Of a DNA stretch of 64,000 nt, positions 52,619 through 62,676 are shown one piece after another. Below the pieces are notes generated by a model. The model made no database searches. It saw only the letters and a list, made by a program, of their open reading frames with translations, and had not been told where the DNA came from. Made by a program: the position numbers and the translations under genes. The stretch comes from Malaciobacter marinus. Its GTDB lineage: Bacteria; Campylobacterota; Campylobacteria; Campylobacterales; Arcobacteraceae. Location of the stretch: NCBI RefSeq assembly GCF_003544855.1, contig NZ_CP032101.1, positions 744,001 to 808,000 on the forward strand. Reading direction: 5' to 3'. How positions within the stretch are numbered: the first letter of the stretch is position 1; each line of letters starts with the position of its first letter.

Positions 52619-54064
52619 ATGCTTAAAGTTTTATTTTCTTTTATACTTACACAAAGCATAGTTTTTGCTTGTGCTTTGTGTAGTGTTTACTCTCCCCAAA
52701 CAAAAGTAGCTATTAATGTAAACTCAACAGATACAAAAATTAATTCAATTGATGTTAAGTGGGTTATTACAAAAGAGTTTACTGACCAGTTAAAACAAAT
52801 ATATGATACAAATTTAGATGATAAACTTGATGAATATGAGATGAAGTTTATTCAAAAAGCCTTAGTTGATTATGCTTCAATTAAAAATTTTATGACACAT
52901 ATCTCATATGGAGAAGTTATAGATAAACAAAATTCTGATTTAGTAAAAGTAAGCTCTTATAAAGCAAAAATAATTGATGGAATACTTCACTTTTTTTATA
53001 CTATTGATGTAGATTATGATATAAAAAATGATTATGCTTTATATATTAAAATAAACGATGATGAAAATTATTTTGTTTTGCTATTAGAAAAAAATTATCT
53101 TAATTTTAAAAATAAAGCAAAAATTTCTAAGATAGTAGATACCCAAAGTGTAATATTTCATATTGCAAATGCAACAACTTATGAAAAAGCAAAACATACA
53201 GAAGAAAAAATTGTAAAAAAAGAAGAAATAAAGAAAGAAGATTTAAAACCAAAACAAGAAAAAGAGCAAACTTTACTTGATAAGTTTGTTCAAAAAGTAA
53301 AGAAATATTTAGTTGCAGTACAAAAAGGTGATAATCTAGCACTATTTACACTTCTTTTTGTTTCTTTTATATATGGAATAATTCATGCTTTAGGTCCAGG
53401 TCATGGAAAAACTTTAGCATTTTCATATTTTACTTCAAACAAAAGTTCATACTCAAAAGCTTTTATAATTTCACTTGCCTCAGCATTTGTTCATATAATA
53501 GGAGCTTTAATACTAGTATCAATTTCAGTTTTTATACTTCAATCTGTATTAAATAGCTTTGTAAGTGATAGTGTGAAAATACTTACTCAAATTTCAGCTG
53601 TTATGATAATGCTTTTAGCTTTTTATATACTACTTCAAAAGTTAAATAACAAAGGTTGTTCTTGTAGTTCGTGTAGTACAAAAAGCAGTAATGCCATATC
53701 TTTTAGTACTACAAACAATAATACCTTACTTAAAGCAAATGATAAAATTGATTTTCAAAATCTAAAAAGAAAAAATAGAAGTGATTTATACTTTGTATTA
53801 ACTGCTGGTCTTATTCCTTGCCCTGGTACAGTGATTTTATTTATATATGCGTTTATTTTGAAAACATATTTTGCAGTACTATTGGCCTCAATTGCAATTA
53901 GTTTTGGTATGGGGCTTGTGATATTTGCAAGTTCATTTTTAGGAGTAAGCTTACACAAACTAAGCTCTAAATCACATAGATTTACATATATATTAGAGAT
54001 TATTTCTCCTATTATTATGTTTATTCTTGGATTATTCTTACTATTTAGTTCTAACTCATTATAA
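52619..54064 (+). CDS. DUF1007-NicO/RcnA-like permease fusion
   Basis: A 481-residue protein, 2 nt after znuA. The first about 200 residues form an extracytoplasmic DUF1007-like domain behind a short leader (LFSFILTQSIVFAC). There follow a charged linker (about 195-240) and a NicO/RcnA-type transporter domain of about six helices, with the family motif HALGPGHGK and GLIPCPGTVILF. A CSCSSCS cluster lies in the large cytosolic loop. The motif GPGHGK with His/Asp-type residues binds divalent metal. Position with znuA and Zur suggests zinc rather than nickel as substrate, direction unknown. Confidence 0.78.
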   Translation: MLKVLFSFILTQSIVFACALCSVYSPQTKVAINVNSTDTKINSIDVKWVITKEFTDQLKQIYDTNLDDKLDEYEMKFIQKALVDYASIKNFMTHISYGEVIDKQNSDLVKVSSYKAKIIDGILHFFYTIDVDYDIKNDYALYIKINDDENYFVLLLEKNYLNFKNKAKISKIVDTQSVIFHIANATTYEKAKHTEEKIVKKEEIKKEDLKPKQEKEQTLLDKFVQKVKKYLVAVQKGDNLALFTLLFVSFIYGIIHALGPGHGKTLAFSYFTSNKSSYSKAFIISLASAFVHIIGALILVSISVFILQSVLNSFVSDSVKILTQISAVMIMLLAFYILLQKLNNKGCSCSSCSTKSSNAISFSTTNNNTLLKANDKIDFQNLKRKNRSDLYFVLTAGLIPCPGTVILFIYAFILKTYFAVLLASIAISFGMGLVIFASSFLGVSLHKLSSKSHRFTYILEIISPIIMFILGLFLLFSSNSL

Positions 54065-54085
54065 GACTATTTTTTCTAGTCTTAT
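54061..54085 (+). terminator. Terminator after zinc permease gene
   Basis: ATAAGACTA (54061-54069) pairs with TAGTCTTAT (54077-54085), with loop TTTTTTC, beginning at the stop codon. Confidence 0.7.
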
Positions 54086-54147
54086 AATATTTACCCTTTG
54101 TTAAGGTTTGAGGGATATAATTTCGCATATTTTATATGAGGTCTAAA

Positions 54148-55482
54148 ATGCTAACAACAAAGCCAATAAGGGTTTTTTTTAAATATGCTATTCCTTCTAT
54201 CTTAGGTTTATTAGCTATTTCATCTGCTGGAATTATTGATGGATATTTTGTAGGAAACTATGTAGGTCCTACTGCACTTGCAGCAATGAATATGAGCTAT
54301 CCTATTATTACTATTATTATAGGTTTTTCATTTATGTTTGCTGTTGGAAGCAGTGTAATTTGTGGAAAATTAATGGGAGAAAATAATCTAAAAGAAGCAA
54401 ATAATATCTTTTCAAAATCTATAATTTTTATTATTTTTTCATCTATTTTATTGGCATTATTACTATATTTTAATTTAGATAATATTTTTAGTTTATTTAA
54501 TGCAAAAGAGAATTTAAAAAATCTTACGGTTAATTATTTATCAATAATTGTATTTTTTATGCCAATATTGATGGTTGCAATTGTACTTGATTTTTTTGTA
54601 AGAGTTGATGAACAACCAAATTTAGCCTTTCTTGCATTAGTTTCAAGTGCAATAGCTAATATAGTTCTTGATTATATTTTTATAGTTGAGTATGATCTTG
54701 GCATACAAGCAGCTGCATATGCAACTGGTATATCCCAAGTTTTGATTTTTTTTATATTATTTCCTTATTTTCTATCAAAAAAATCAAGCTTTAGTTTTAT
54801 AAAACCATATGGAAATTTTAGCTCAATTTTTAAAGCAATGAAAAATGGCTCTTCTGAGTTTATAAATGAATCATCAGCAGGTATTACAGTAATTATTTTT
54901 AACTATATAATGCTACAAAAATTTGGAACTTTTGGAGTAACAGCTTATACTATAATTGGGTACTTTATTACTGTTAGTTTGATGATAAATTTTGCAATAG
55001 CAGATTCAATGCAACCTGTGCTTAGTAAAAACTTTGGAGCATTAAATTATCTAAGAATAGATAAATTTTTAAAGATTGCTTCAATTTTTTTAATTTCTAT
55101 TGCAGTAGTTTTAGTAACTTTTATCTTGATTTACCCAGATGTTTTAATAGAACTTTTTTTAGAAGGTGAACATAAAAAAGATATTGAAAATCTAACTTTA
55201 CAATTTATATATTACTCATGGCCAGCTTTTTTATTTTCTGGAATTAATATATTGATTACATCATACTTTACTTCAATTCAAAAACCATTTTATTCTATTA
55301 TTATTGCAATATCAAGAAGTTTTATTTTTCCAATATCTTTGATAATTATATTGCCAATTTATATAGGAAATATAGGGATATTTGTAACTTTAGCACTTAG
55401 TGAATTTTTTACTTTTTTAATTGCTATTTATCTATTTTTGAAAAAAAGAGAGAAAATGCCTACATCTTTAATAACAAATTAA
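54148..55482 (+). CDS. MATE-family efflux transporter
   Basis: A 444-residue 12-helix multidrug exporter of the MATE family. The start at 54148 (MLTTKPIRVFFKYAIP) is preferred, as ATGAGGTCTAAAATG places the GAGG at a good distance; the ATG at 54136 would not have a site. Landmarks are GIIDGYFVGNYVGPTALAAM in helix 1, VRVDEQPNLAFLALV in the middle and AYTIIGYFITVSLM in the second half. Substrate unknown. It is followed by the PAAR effector gene, unrelated. Confidence 0.88.
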   Translation: MLTTKPIRVFFKYAIPSILGLLAISSAGIIDGYFVGNYVGPTALAAMNMSYPIITIIIGFSFMFAVGSSVICGKLMGENNLKEANNIFSKSIIFIIFSSILLALLLYFNLDNIFSLFNAKENLKNLTVNYLSIIVFFMPILMVAIVLDFFVRVDEQPNLAFLALVSSAIANIVLDYIFIVEYDLGIQAAAYATGISQVLIFFILFPYFLSKKSSFSFIKPYGNFSSIFKAMKNGSSEFINESSAGITVIIFNYIMLQKFGTFGVTAYTIIGYFITVSLMINFAIADSMQPVLSKNFGALNYLRIDKFLKIASIFLISIAVVLVTFILIYPDVLIELFLEGEHKKDIENLTLQFIYYSWPAFLFSGINILITSYFTSIQKPFYSIIIAISRSFIFPISLIIILPIYIGNIGIFVTLALSEFFTFLIAIYLFLKKREKMPTSLITN

Positions 55483-55527
55483 ATTATTTTAAACTAAAAT
55501 ACCATAAATTATAATTAGGTTATAAAA

Positions 55528-58500
55528 ATGGGCAATACATATAATGTAATAGAAGCAGGGGTTATACAATGCGCTTGTGGAGGTAAAGTAACATTAACTT
55601 CAACAGCAAAAGTAGAACGAATAGCAGGAGCAAAGCCTTTATACCTAAAAGATATAATAGGAGCCCCAGTAGCTTGCCCAAGAAGTAAAAACAAATGTAC
55701 AAAAGTAGCTTCAATATCAACAGCAGGGACAGAAACAAATGTAAAATCAACTGCCAATCATTTTTTATTAAGAACAGATGGATTTAAAACAGATAAAGGA
55801 AGAGCAGTTGTATTAGTAAGTCCAGGACAAACAACTTCAAAAATAATTGCCCCACCAAGTATAGAAAGTAGTGTAGTAAAAGAAGAAGAACCACTAGAAG
55901 AGGCAATAAAACAAGAAGAAGAGATAAAACAAACAGAAAAATACTCTTTGTACTTAGTAAGAAAAAGTGAAGATGTATTTAGACCACTTAGACCAACAAG
56001 AGCATTTTTAAAATCTGATGATACTTATGTGGGAAAAAAAGAGTTTGTTCAAATAAAAGATAATGTTCATGTGCATACCTTTGCCTATGTGTATGTTATT
56101 CAAGATGATAAAATACAAGAGTATAAAGTACTAAGTAGAGGAACACTATATAGTGAAAAACTACAAGAGATATTTTTTGAAAATACAAATACAAAAATAA
56201 AATATAACTATATACCAATATATGAACAAAGTGAAATAACAATTTCATATAGTAGTATAAAACTTATAAATAAAATAGATATATTAAAACTAAAAAGACA
56301 AATAATAAATCCAAAACAACCAGATAATAAAAATAGCTTTTACTTTAAAGATACAAATAGTATAAATAAAACAATACTTACAAAAGATGATTTAAAACTA
56401 CAAAAAGAGTATAAAGTAAATGAAGAGGATAAAAATAAAAGATTAAATATCCTTTGTATAATAGAAGATATCTTAGCCCAAATAGAAGATATGTATGAAA
56501 GATACTACACAAACTATAAACTTGCATATGCTTATAATGATAGTATTATTGAAGATATTAGAAAGAAAAATGAGTATTCTTATATTATTTCTAATACTTT
56601 AAATCACTTTTATGTTGATGAAAAAGAACAAAAAGATTATGATGAAAATATAAAAGTATTGAAAAAAGACTATGAGTCTTTAATTGAAATATTACGTTCA
56701 AGTCCTGTTTTGATAAAAGAACTTTTAAAAGATAATAATGTTGCAACAGTTATAGAAAAAAGTTCTGAAATAGCTTTATCTTATTTGCAAGAAACATTAT
56801 ATATCAAAAAAGATTTTTTTAAAAAAATAGTTTTGAAAAATGTGAATCAAACTACATTTATATTTGATAAAAAGGCTTATGCAAAAGAATCTTATAAAAA
56901 AACTTATCAATACACAAAATCTAGAAATATTGGTTATATTCCAACAATTAATGAATTTTTGGATTTTATTCCTAAAAATACAAAATTAAATATATATAAA
57001 GATAATCCTGACCTTGTATTATCTTTAATTGTATTTTCAATATTTTTCTCTTTAAAGTTTGAAGATATTATAAAAAAAAGTGGAAAATATGATGAAATAC
57101 ATAAATTGAGAAAAGAGTTCTATTTTACTTTAAAAAATACAAAACCAATGCCTCAAATTGGTGAAGAAAATATAAGAGATACAAAAAGTCTTCTTGAAAA
57201 TCAAAAGCCATATAAAGAGATATTTCAAAATAAAAATAAACTATTAAGCGAGTATGAGAGTCTTGAACATAATAAAAAACTAAACTCTTTTAACTATTCA
57301 AATAAAACTATAAAATTTAATTTTTTATATCATGACAAAGGATTAAAATATTATAAAGTTTCTGGAATTGAAAGTCCACAAGAGATAATATCTAAAATAG
57401 CTACAAAATTAAAAGATAAAAAACTAGAAGAACTTTTAGGTATTTATCAAGGATTAACTAATATAGATGAAAAAACTTATGTAATTTCAGCTATGAATAT
57501 AATATATTTGCTTCATGCTTCTAGAACTCTTCTTGATGAAGAAACAAATCTTACTACACCTTTTAATACTGAACACAAAAAATTACTAGAATATATAAGT
57601 GATCTTACAAGAAAGAGAAAAGCACTAAGCGATGAAGATAAAAAGTATATAGAAGATAACTATGCAATACATGAAATATATAATACAATGCAATACAATT
57701 TAATAACACATGCTTTTTTATCCCAAAAACAAAAAAGAAAAGATACAGTAGAAGCTTTTCTAAATCAATTTCCAGCAAAAAAAGTAAAATATGAACTAGT
57801 GCTTCCAAATTTACTTGATAATAACTTTGATGAAGAGTTTAATGCAAAAGCAAAAGTAGAAGAACTATATGAAACTTTAAAAGGAATTAATGGTAGTTCT
57901 TCTAATGTTGGGGATGCATTTGATGAATATAAAGATAGTAAATTAAGAGATGGTACTCTTAATAAATTTTCATCAAATCTAAACACCCATATAAAATCCT
58001 TATCTTTCCTAGTAGCAGGAGCAAATATTGCAAGAATATTAAGTGGGAAAGATAAACTAACAGTAAATAGTACAATCGGACTTGCAAATGATATTTCACT
58101 TTTAACAAAGAGTATCGCAAATACAATGGAAAAAAATATAGAACTAGTAAAAGCAAAAGAAGCAAAAGGATTAATGCAAAAAATATTTTCAAAAGAAAAT
58201 GTAAATATTACAAAAAGTGCAAGTGGAAAAGTAATAGCCTTTTTAGGAATACCTGCGATTATAATATCATCTGGATTTGAAATAGAAAGATATGCAAAAG
58301 ATGAGGACTATGATGCAGCTTTTTTTGTGACCTTAAAAAGTGCTTTGACTTTAACGCTTCTTTTAGCTGTACCTACTACTGTAGCAGTATTTTTACTCCT
58401 TGCAGTTATAGAGTTGGTTTGGTATTTATTATCTCATATGGTAATAGATAGTAAGTTAGAAAAATATATAAAAAAATCCCTATTTTTTAAAGATATTCCA

Positions 58501-59199
58501 CGTATAGATATATCATATAAAGATAAATCTATTTGGGGCAAAAGTTTTAAATCAGAGATTTTCTTAGAGACTATTTCAAATGATAAAGAACTAAAAGCTT
58601 TAAATAAAAAAGGATTTTCAAATATAAAAGAGATAAAGAATTTTATAGGGGATAATTATAATAAACATAATCAAATATTTGAAGCTTCACTAAAAAATGA
58701 ATTAAATCAAATAAATATAGCCTTATTAGGATATAAAATAGAACATCTAAATAAAAATATCAAAAAACCTTTATATACTTTAAAAAATGGATATAAACCA
58801 AGAGGTGATTTTAATACTATTGTTAAAATTGATAAAGGTTTAATTTTACATGCAATAATATTAGTTTCTAAAAATGGAATATATGAAGAAATAACAACAA
58901 AACCATATGAAGACGATTATATATATGACTTTACAAAATCAGAATATAATGACTATAATTGGCAAAATAAAGGTATAAGTGAAGTAGAAAAGTTAGCTTC
59001 AAGTGATTGCTATATAATACTTTCAAATGATAATGTTCAAATTAAATATAAAGTAATATTTAAAAAAGTATATACTTCTGTAGGTTTTTCTCCAATAATA
59101 GACTTGAAAATAGATGAATTAGAAGAAAAACTTTTAAATGATGAAGATTATAAACAAATAAAACAAATTAAAGAGATAAGAAATGAAAATAAAAAATAA
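55528..59199 (+). CDS. PAAR-like large membrane protein, putative type VI secretion effector
   Basis: A 1223-residue protein. Residues 1-110 are a PAAR-like (DUF4280-type) domain: VIQCACGGKVTLTSTAKV, GAPVACPRSKNKCTKVAS and TDGFKTDKGRAVVL, with cysteines 15, 17, 50 and 57. PAAR domains cap the type VI secretion spike and carry fused toxins. A charged linker (about 115-145) leads to a beta-rich unit (about 145-255) and a long helical part (about 330-820). Three hydrophobic segments near 823-840, 896-912 and 929-970 resemble the membrane-inserting regions of pore-forming effectors. The tail after 975 is soluble. No known toxin motif is visible. The next gene overlaps by 17 nt and is a candidate immunity lipoprotein. 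Confidence 0.7.
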   Translation: MGNTYNVIEAGVIQCACGGKVTLTSTAKVERIAGAKPLYLKDIIGAPVACPRSKNKCTKVASISTAGTETNVKSTANHFLLRTDGFKTDKGRAVVLVSPGQTTSKIIAPPSIESSVVKEEEPLEEAIKQEEEIKQTEKYSLYLVRKSEDVFRPLRPTRAFLKSDDTYVGKKEFVQIKDNVHVHTFAYVYVIQDDKIQEYKVLSRGTLYSEKLQEIFFENTNTKIKYNYIPIYEQSEITISYSSIKLINKIDILKLKRQIINPKQPDNKNSFYFKDTNSINKTILTKDDLKLQKEYKVNEEDKNKRLNILCIIEDILAQIEDMYERYYTNYKLAYAYNDSIIEDIRKKNEYSYIISNTLNHFYVDEKEQKDYDENIKVLKKDYESLIEILRSSPVLIKELLKDNNVATVIEKSSEIALSYLQETLYIKKDFFKKIVLKNVNQTTFIFDKKAYAKESYKKTYQYTKSRNIGYIPTINEFLDFIPKNTKLNIYKDNPDLVLSLIVFSIFFSLKFEDIIKKSGKYDEIHKLRKEFYFTLKNTKPMPQIGEENIRDTKSLLENQKPYKEIFQNKNKLLSEYESLEHNKKLNSFNYSNKTIKFNFLYHDKGLKYYKVSGIESPQEIISKIATKLKDKKLEELLGIYQGLTNIDEKTYVISAMNIIYLLHASRTLLDEETNLTTPFNTEHKKLLEYISDLTRKRKALSDEDKKYIEDNYAIHEIYNTMQYNLITHAFLSQKQKRKDTVEAFLNQFPAKKVKYELVLPNLLDNNFDEEFNAKAKVEELYETLKGINGSSSNVGDAFDEYKDSKLRDGTLNKFSSNLNTHIKSLSFLVAGANIARILSGKDKLTVNSTIGLANDISLLTKSIANTMEKNIELVKAKEAKGLMQKIFSKENVNITKSASGKVIAFLGIPAIIISSGFEIERYAKDEDYDAAFFVTLKSALTLTLLLAVPTTVAVFLLLAVIELVWYLLSHMVIDSKLEKYIKKSLFFKDIPRIDISYKDKSIWGKSFKSEIFLETISNDKELKALNKKGFSNIKEIKNFIGDNYNKHNQIFEASLKNELNQINIALLGYKIEHLNKNIKKPLYTLKNGYKPRGDFNTIVKIDKGLILHAIILVSKNGIYEEITTKPYEDDYIYDFTKSEYNDYNWQNKGISEVEKLASSDCYIILSNDNVQIKYKVIFKKVYTSVGFSPIIDLKIDELEEKLLNDEDYKQIKQIKEIRNENKK

Positions 59200-59920
59200 T
59201 ATATTAAAAATAGTATTAGTTAATTTACTAGCTTTGGGCTTTATTGCTTGTGATGATAATAAAAGTTCAACTAATATAAAAAGTGAAAAAAAAGTTAAAC
59301 TTCCTAAACCAGAATGGGATACTAGATTAGCTAATGTTGAACAAAATACAGGGAAATGGTATCAGTTAGCTGATAATGATGAAATTGCAGCTAGAAATAT
59401 TGCAATTATTTATCGAGATGAGTTAAAGAATTATAAAAAAGCTATAAAATGGTATTTATATGCTAATTCTATTAATATAAATGCAGATAATTTATTTGGA
59501 TTAGCTTTAACATATGATGATTTGAAAGATTATGATAATGCTATAAAATATTATAAAGAATCATTTAATTTAAAATACAAAGAAGAAACAATAAATAATT
59601 TATCTTTATTGTATAAAAAAAATTTGAAAGATTATAAAAATGCTGCGATTTGGTATAAAAAAGGTATAAAGAGAGAAAGCATTTATTCCATAAAAGGAAT
59701 GGCAAATCTATATCATAATAATTTAAAAGATGATGTAAAAGCAAGTGCTTATTTATTAAATTTAATTGCTTATAAAGAGTTTGAAAAAGAAAAAACTTTA
59801 AAATATTTAAAAGAAAAGTGGAAATTATCAAATGAAACAATAAAAAAAGGTTATGAACTACAACTAACAATGCCAGGACTTCCTAAAAGATATAAAGGTA
59901 AGTTAGGTTTAGATGAATAG
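59183..59920 (+). CDS. TPR lipoprotein, candidate immunity protein
   Basis: A 245-residue lipoprotein (KIVLVNLLALGFIACDDN, Cys at about 23). After a short spacer it contains several tetratricopeptide/Sel1-like repeats with the phrase L-KDYDNAIKYYKESF or NYKKAIKWYLYA (about 80-205). The start lies within the effector gene, a 17-nt overlap indicating coupled expression. Small lipoproteins right after a PAAR effector are often periplasmic immunity proteins, and a periplasmic site fits a membrane-targeting toxin. The immunity role is inferred. Confidence 0.65.
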   Translation: MKIKNNILKIVLVNLLALGFIACDDNKSSTNIKSEKKVKLPKPEWDTRLANVEQNTGKWYQLADNDEIAARNIAIIYRDELKNYKKAIKWYLYANSININADNLFGLALTYDDLKDYDNAIKYYKESFNLKYKEETINNLSLLYKKNLKDYKNAAIWYKKGIKRESIYSIKGMANLYHNNLKDDVKASAYLLNLIAYKEFEKEKTLKYLKEKWKLSNETIKKGYELQLTMPGLPKRYKGKLGLDE

Positions 59921-59937
59921 AGTAAAACATAAAGTCA

Positions 59938-59960
59938 AAAGTCTTAAGAAATAAGACTTT
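59938..59960. terminator. Convergent terminator hairpin
   Basis: AAAGTCTTA (59938-59946) and TAAGACTTT (59952-59960) form a 9-bp stem between the convergent lipoprotein and PLP-enzyme genes, overlapping the end of the latter. Confidence 0.6.
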
Positions 59961-61449
59961 CTACTCTTTTAAATTCATTGATAATATCTTCAATATTTTC
60001 AGTTCCAACTGAAATACGAAGTAAATCAATAGGTAAGTTTATTTTTTTTAAAAACTCTTGACCTTTTTTACAAGAGATATAATCATAATGAGCTAGATAA
60101 ACATAAGGCATTAGAAGTGTAAATTCTGTACCTAAGCTTGGTCCTTTTGCAAAGTTTAGATTATCATATATTGTTCTAAACTCTTTATTAAAAGTAACAC
60201 TTATAAGACCAGAGTATGAGTTGTCATCTTGTATTGTTATTTTATAATTTTTTTCATTCTCTTTACTAAAACAGTGATAAATTTTATCTATATAAGGACA
60301 ATTTTCAAAATAGTGTATTAGTTTTTTTGTATTTGCACTTATTTTTTTTACTCTTTTTTTATAATCTTTAATCTCGTAAGCTAATCTTTGAATATCTTTT
60401 ATATAAACCATATCAAGATGTTTAAAAAACTCACCTTGCATATGTGAAATTTTGAAGTTTTCATTTAATATAACTGCTCCCATTAAAACATCTGCATTTC
60501 CACATGCAAACTTTGTAAGGGATTCAACTAAAATATCTGCATAGGGTTTTAAGTTTAGATTGTATGGTGTTGCTAGGGTTGCATCTATTACTAAAACAAT
60601 ATTATATTTATTGCAAAGTTCTCTCAATCTTTTTAAATCTACACTTTGAAGTAGGGGATTTGTAGGTATTTCTGTAATAATTGCAGATACATTTAAGCCA
60701 TTTATTTTTAAGAAACTTTCAAGTTCATCAAGTTTTGTTATATCTAAGAATTTCTTTGTTCTATTGTAGTGGTGTTCTACTATATTCATAGTATCAAGAT
60801 ATAACCAACCTAATTGAACTAAAATAGTTCTATTATTTTTCTCTTGTATCTTTTTTAATCCTCTAATTACTGAATAGATTGCATTCATTCCAGATGGGGC
60901 AAGACCTATGTTTTTTATTGGTTGCTTGTATGCTTTTGCAAGAGTTTGTTTTACTGTGTGTAAAGCTGTATTTTCATCTTCTAATTCTTCTTCTTGTTTA
61001 GTTTTTATAACTTTTACTTCATATAAATAGTCTTGTGCAAATCTTGAAGATAAGTTACAGCCAACATGTTGAATAAATGTAAGTACTTTTTGAAGCTGTG
61101 TTGTACCTTTTAATACTAAAATTACACCAAATGGTTCATCTATATCAATTTTGTTATGAATAAAGTATTTATTACTTACAATTTTTACGGCTTCTTTTGA
61201 GCTTAGTAATACAACTTCATATTTATTACTAACTTTATATTTATTTTTTATATAGTTTGCTAGAAGTTTTAAGTATGGATGCAAAACAAATCTAGGATAA
61301 GCACTTTTTATCTTTTCTAAAATCTGTGGTGTTTGCTCTTCATAATCAATAACATCTTGTAAGCTTGGCATACTTACAGATACAGCATGTGTGTTATTAA
61401 TAGGTAAAGTTTCACCACAAGGAATATGCTTAAATAGTTCTTTTTTCAT
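59944..61449 (-). CDS. PLP-dependent Cys/Met-metabolism enzyme, long form
   Basis: A 501-residue fold-type I PLP enzyme of the Cys/Met metabolism family. The catalytic core (about 160-500) has TEIPTNPLLQSVDLKRL, LVIDATLATPYNLNL and the Schiff-base Lys in VESLTKFACGNADVLMG. The usual TKY.NGH reads TKFACGN. It has an N-terminal domain of about 150 residues not found in typical MetB. It ends 1 nt from the start of the shorter paralogue, in one operon. The substrate could be an O-acylhomoserine or cystathionine-type compound; the precise reaction is not decided by sequence. Confidence 0.75.
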   Translation of the reverse strand: MKKELFKHIPCGETLPINNTHAVSVSMPSLQDVIDYEEQTPQILEKIKSAYPRFVLHPYLKLLANYIKNKYKVSNKYEVVLLSSKEAVKIVSNKYFIHNKIDIDEPFGVILVLKGTTQLQKVLTFIQHVGCNLSSRFAQDYLYEVKVIKTKQEEELEDENTALHTVKQTLAKAYKQPIKNIGLAPSGMNAIYSVIRGLKKIQEKNNRTILVQLGWLYLDTMNIVEHHYNRTKKFLDITKLDELESFLKINGLNVSAIITEIPTNPLLQSVDLKRLRELCNKYNIVLVIDATLATPYNLNLKPYADILVESLTKFACGNADVLMGAVILNENFKISHMQGEFFKHLDMVYIKDIQRLAYEIKDYKKRVKKISANTKKLIHYFENCPYIDKIYHCFSKENEKNYKITIQDDNSYSGLISVTFNKEFRTIYDNLNFAKGPSLGTEFTLLMPYVYLAHYDYISCKKGQEFLKKINLPIDLLRISVGTENIEDIINEFKRVESLIS

Positions 61450-61450
61450 A

Positions 61451-62602
61451 TTATTTTACGGCTTGTTTTATATCTTCTATTAAATCATCTATGTGTTCTA
61501 AACCAATTGAAAATCTAACTGTACTATCACTTATTCCAATTGCAGCTAATTCTTCTTTTGAAAAACTTGCATGGGATATTTTTGCAGGTATCTCTACTCT
61601 TGAGTCTGGACTTCCAAAAGAACATTTTTCTCCAAAAATTTTAGTATTTTCAATAAACTTTTCTGCAAGTTCTTCACTTACAAAGTCAACACAAAAAACA
61701 CCTGGAATATACTGCATTTGCTTCTTTGCAAGTTCATATTGTGGATGTGATTTAAGTGCTGGATGAGTTACTTTTTTTATATAATCTTGCTCTTGTAAAA
61801 AGTTTGCAATTTTTATAGATAATTGTTCATGCTCTTTCATTCTAATTTTCAAAGTAGGGATACCAAGTGTTATTAGATATACATCCATTGGGTTTTGACT
61901 TCTTCCATGTGCATTTGCATAGTAATGAATTTCTTGTGCTAACTCTTGTGTCTTTGCAACAATAGCACCAGCAACAACAGCTCCATGTCCTGATACATAT
62001 TTAGTAGTTGAAAATAGACTAAAATCAGCTCCAAGCTCTAAAGGTCTTTGTGAAATAAATGTAGCAAGTGAGTTATCAACTGCAAAAAGTGCATTGTATT
62101 TATGTGCTATATTTGCTATTTGTTCTAAATCAATAATTTTAAGACCTGGATTTGTAGGACTTTCACAAAGTACAAGCTCTATTTGATTGTTTTTTAATAT
62201 CTCTTCAACTTTATCTTGGTCTAAAAAGTTGGCAAAATGAACTGTAATATTATATTTTTCTTTAAATACTTTTAACAATCTAAAAGTTCCACCATAACAA
62301 TCTGCTTCAACTAAGATTGATGAGTTTGCTTTTAAAACTGTTTCAAATAAAAGTGCAACAGATGCTATTCCTGTGTGTGTACAAACACAACCAGCACCAC
62401 CCTCAACATCACTAAAAAGATTCTCTAACATCTCTCTTGTTGGGTTATCACTTCTTGTATAATCATAAATTTTATTACCATTTTGTTTTTTTAAATCAAA
62501 AGTTCCAGTATTGTAAATAGGAAAGTGTGAAGCTCCTGCTTTGTCTTCAAATGGAGCATACTTTGCTATGTGACTTAATGCTGTTTCTATATTTTTATTC
62601 AT
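61451..62602 (-). CDS. Cystathionine gamma-synthase/beta-lyase-type PLP enzyme
   Basis: A 383-residue PLP enzyme of normal MetB/MetC length. Landmarks are YDYTRSDNPTREMLENLFS, CESPTNPGLKIID, AVDNSLATFISQRPLELGAD, and the Lys in FSTTKYVSGHGAVVAG. YxRSxNPTR and SxTKY.xGH fit gamma-synthases and related lyases, which cannot be separated here. It is encoded upstream of and coupled to the 501-residue enzyme. Confidence 0.88.
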   Translation of the reverse strand: MNKNIETALSHIAKYAPFEDKAGASHFPIYNTGTFDLKKQNGNKIYDYTRSDNPTREMLENLFSDVEGGAGCVCTHTGIASVALLFETVLKANSSILVEADCYGGTFRLLKVFKEKYNITVHFANFLDQDKVEEILKNNQIELVLCESPTNPGLKIIDLEQIANIAHKYNALFAVDNSLATFISQRPLELGADFSLFSTTKYVSGHGAVVAGAIVAKTQELAQEIHYYANAHGRSQNPMDVYLITLGIPTLKIRMKEHEQLSIKIANFLQEQDYIKKVTHPALKSHPQYELAKKQMQYIPGVFCVDFVSEELAEKFIENTKIFGEKCSFGSPDSRVEIPAKISHASFSKEELAAIGISDSTVRFSIGLEHIDDLIEDIKQAVK

Positions 62603-62676
62603 ATTTCCCTCTATATTTCTTACTTATATATAATATTTTACAATAAAAAAAATTAGATTTAGTTATATTAGGCTAT

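Noticed and set aside
55562-55757. Minus-strand open frames opposite the PAAR domain
   Set aside because: These are antisense shadows of strong plus-strand coding sequence.
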